This document shows, piece after piece, positions 5,123-5,586 of a stretch of DNA of 5,586 nucleotides. The notes under the pieces are model-generated. The model saw only the letters and a list, made by a program, of their open reading frames with translations, was not told the DNA's origin and ran no database searches. Made by a program: the position numbers and the translations under genes. The stretch's first letter is position 1, and each line of letters starts with the position of its first letter. The stretch is from positions 9,412 through 14,997 of the forward strand of contig MGRR01000087.1 of the NCBI GenBank assembly GCA_001798265.1, read 5' to 3'. This DNA is from Deltaproteobacteria bacterium RIFCSPHIGHO2_12_FULL_43_9 (GTDB taxonomy: Bacteria; Bdellovibrionota; O2-12-FULL-43-9).

Positions 5123-5586
5123 TTATTGCCGGGCTTGCCGGAAACAACCCTTTCCATTCTTTTCAAGTGTGCAGTAGTCAAAAACTTTTCCATTCTCGTT
5201 AATGGCCTTAATAGTCACATATTTATCCGCGATCTCTACCTCAACGAAATGATGCGCCTTAATGGCAAATTCAGTAGTTTCATTTGGCTGTGGGGTGCGG
5301 ATGTTGGCCCCACCACCGCCTGTGATAATATATTGGATGCCGTCGATGACCTTTGTTCGTTCGTAATTATGATCATGGCCGTTAAAAACGAGATCCACAC
5401 CGTGCGTTACAAACAGGGAATGAAGGTTTTTCATTCCAGGCTCTATTGGATGATCTCCGGAGCTAAAAACCGGGTGATGGAAAAAGATTATCGTCCAGCC
5501 GGAATTATTGGATTTGAGTGTGCGTTCCAGCCATAACCACTGGGGTGAGCCCTGGAATCCCGATTTTAAAAAGAGATTGGAGTCAA
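5123..5586 (-). CDS. metallophosphoesterase (purple acid phosphatase/calcineurin-like), N-terminus cut by window edge
   Basis: The open frame continues past the right edge; the last 153 residues are inside. Visible motifs are QWLWLERTL (15-23), the segment TIIFFHHPVFSSG (31-43) with metal-ligand-type HHP, VDLVFNGHDHNYER (63-76) with the GHxH metal ligands, and YIITGGGGA (85-93). This order is that of the C-terminal half of purple-acid-phosphatase and related calcineurin-like phosphoesterases, which hydrolyse phosphate mono- or diesters at a two-metal centre. The N-terminal metal motifs (GDxH, GDxx, GNHE) should lie beyond the edge. Many relatives are exported; the signal peptide cannot be checked here. 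Two Cys near the end (138 and 147) could form a disulphide, which would suit an exported protein (inference). ATG 5434 is an internal methionine, not the start, because family motifs continue upstream of it. The gene ends 8 bp from the convergent activator stop codon, with no clear terminator between them. Confidence 0.92.
   Translation of the reverse strand, partial: DSNLFLKSGFQGSPQWLWLERTLKSNNSGWTIIFFHHPVFSSGDHPIEPGMKNLHSLFVTHGVDLVFNGHDHNYERTKVIDGIQYIITGGGGANIRTPQPNETTEFAIKAHHFVEVEIADKYVTIKAINENGKVFDYCTLEKNGKGCFRQARQ

Noticed and set aside
5126..5536. 136-codon plus-strand ORF
   Set aside because: It is antisense to the metallophosphoesterase, whose motifs are unambiguous.

Overview
The window suggests a Gram-negative bacterium. 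It encodes a lipoprotein with a lipobox, a periplasmic OmpA-type peptidoglycan-binding protein and a sigma-54 activator with a FleQ-like C-terminus. It is moderately AT-rich by eye and its intergenic spaces carry REP-like palindromes with GTCAT/ATGAC ends. I cannot place it below that level. There are no rRNA, tRNA, CRISPR or transposase genes.

Layout. Positions 1-673 (minus) are the first 224 codons of an EamA/DMT-family membrane transporter that runs off the left edge. Positions 739-1800 (minus) encode a large lipoprotein of no family I recognise. An AT-rich 40-bp terminator-like palindrome lies between them and directly abuts the transporter start codon. A 250-bp divergent spacer follows, then a peptide deformylase gene (def, plus). 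Next come a REP-like element, a near-consensus promoter and a small OmpA-domain gene (plus). Convergent to it is a 139-aa alpha-helical protein, possibly a FlgN/FliT-like flagellar chaperone (minus). The two share a strong bidirectional terminator. The divergent spacer at 3700-4046 is the most structured non-coding part. It holds a pair of compensated REP hairpins, four perfect 19-bp tandem units and a candidate promoter whose -35 box lies in a decayed end unit. It leads into a receiver-less sigma-54-dependent AAA+ activator with a Fis-type helix-turn-helix (plus). The right edge (minus) is the C-terminal 153 codons of a calcineurin/purple-acid-phosphatase-like metallophosphoesterase, convergent with the activator and only 8 bp from it.

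How the genes relate. Most are single-gene units separated by hairpins or promoters, so this is not one operon. def is housekeeping. The lipoprotein, OmpA-like protein and phosphatase are envelope or exported functions. The sigma-54 activator and the divergent helical protein are the only pair that may share a theme (flagella/motility), and this is inference. I see no clear undescribed defence or biosynthetic system. The unusual signals are in the intergenic DNA: the REP half-site array, the terminator touching a start codon, and a G8 tract serving as a ribosome binding site.
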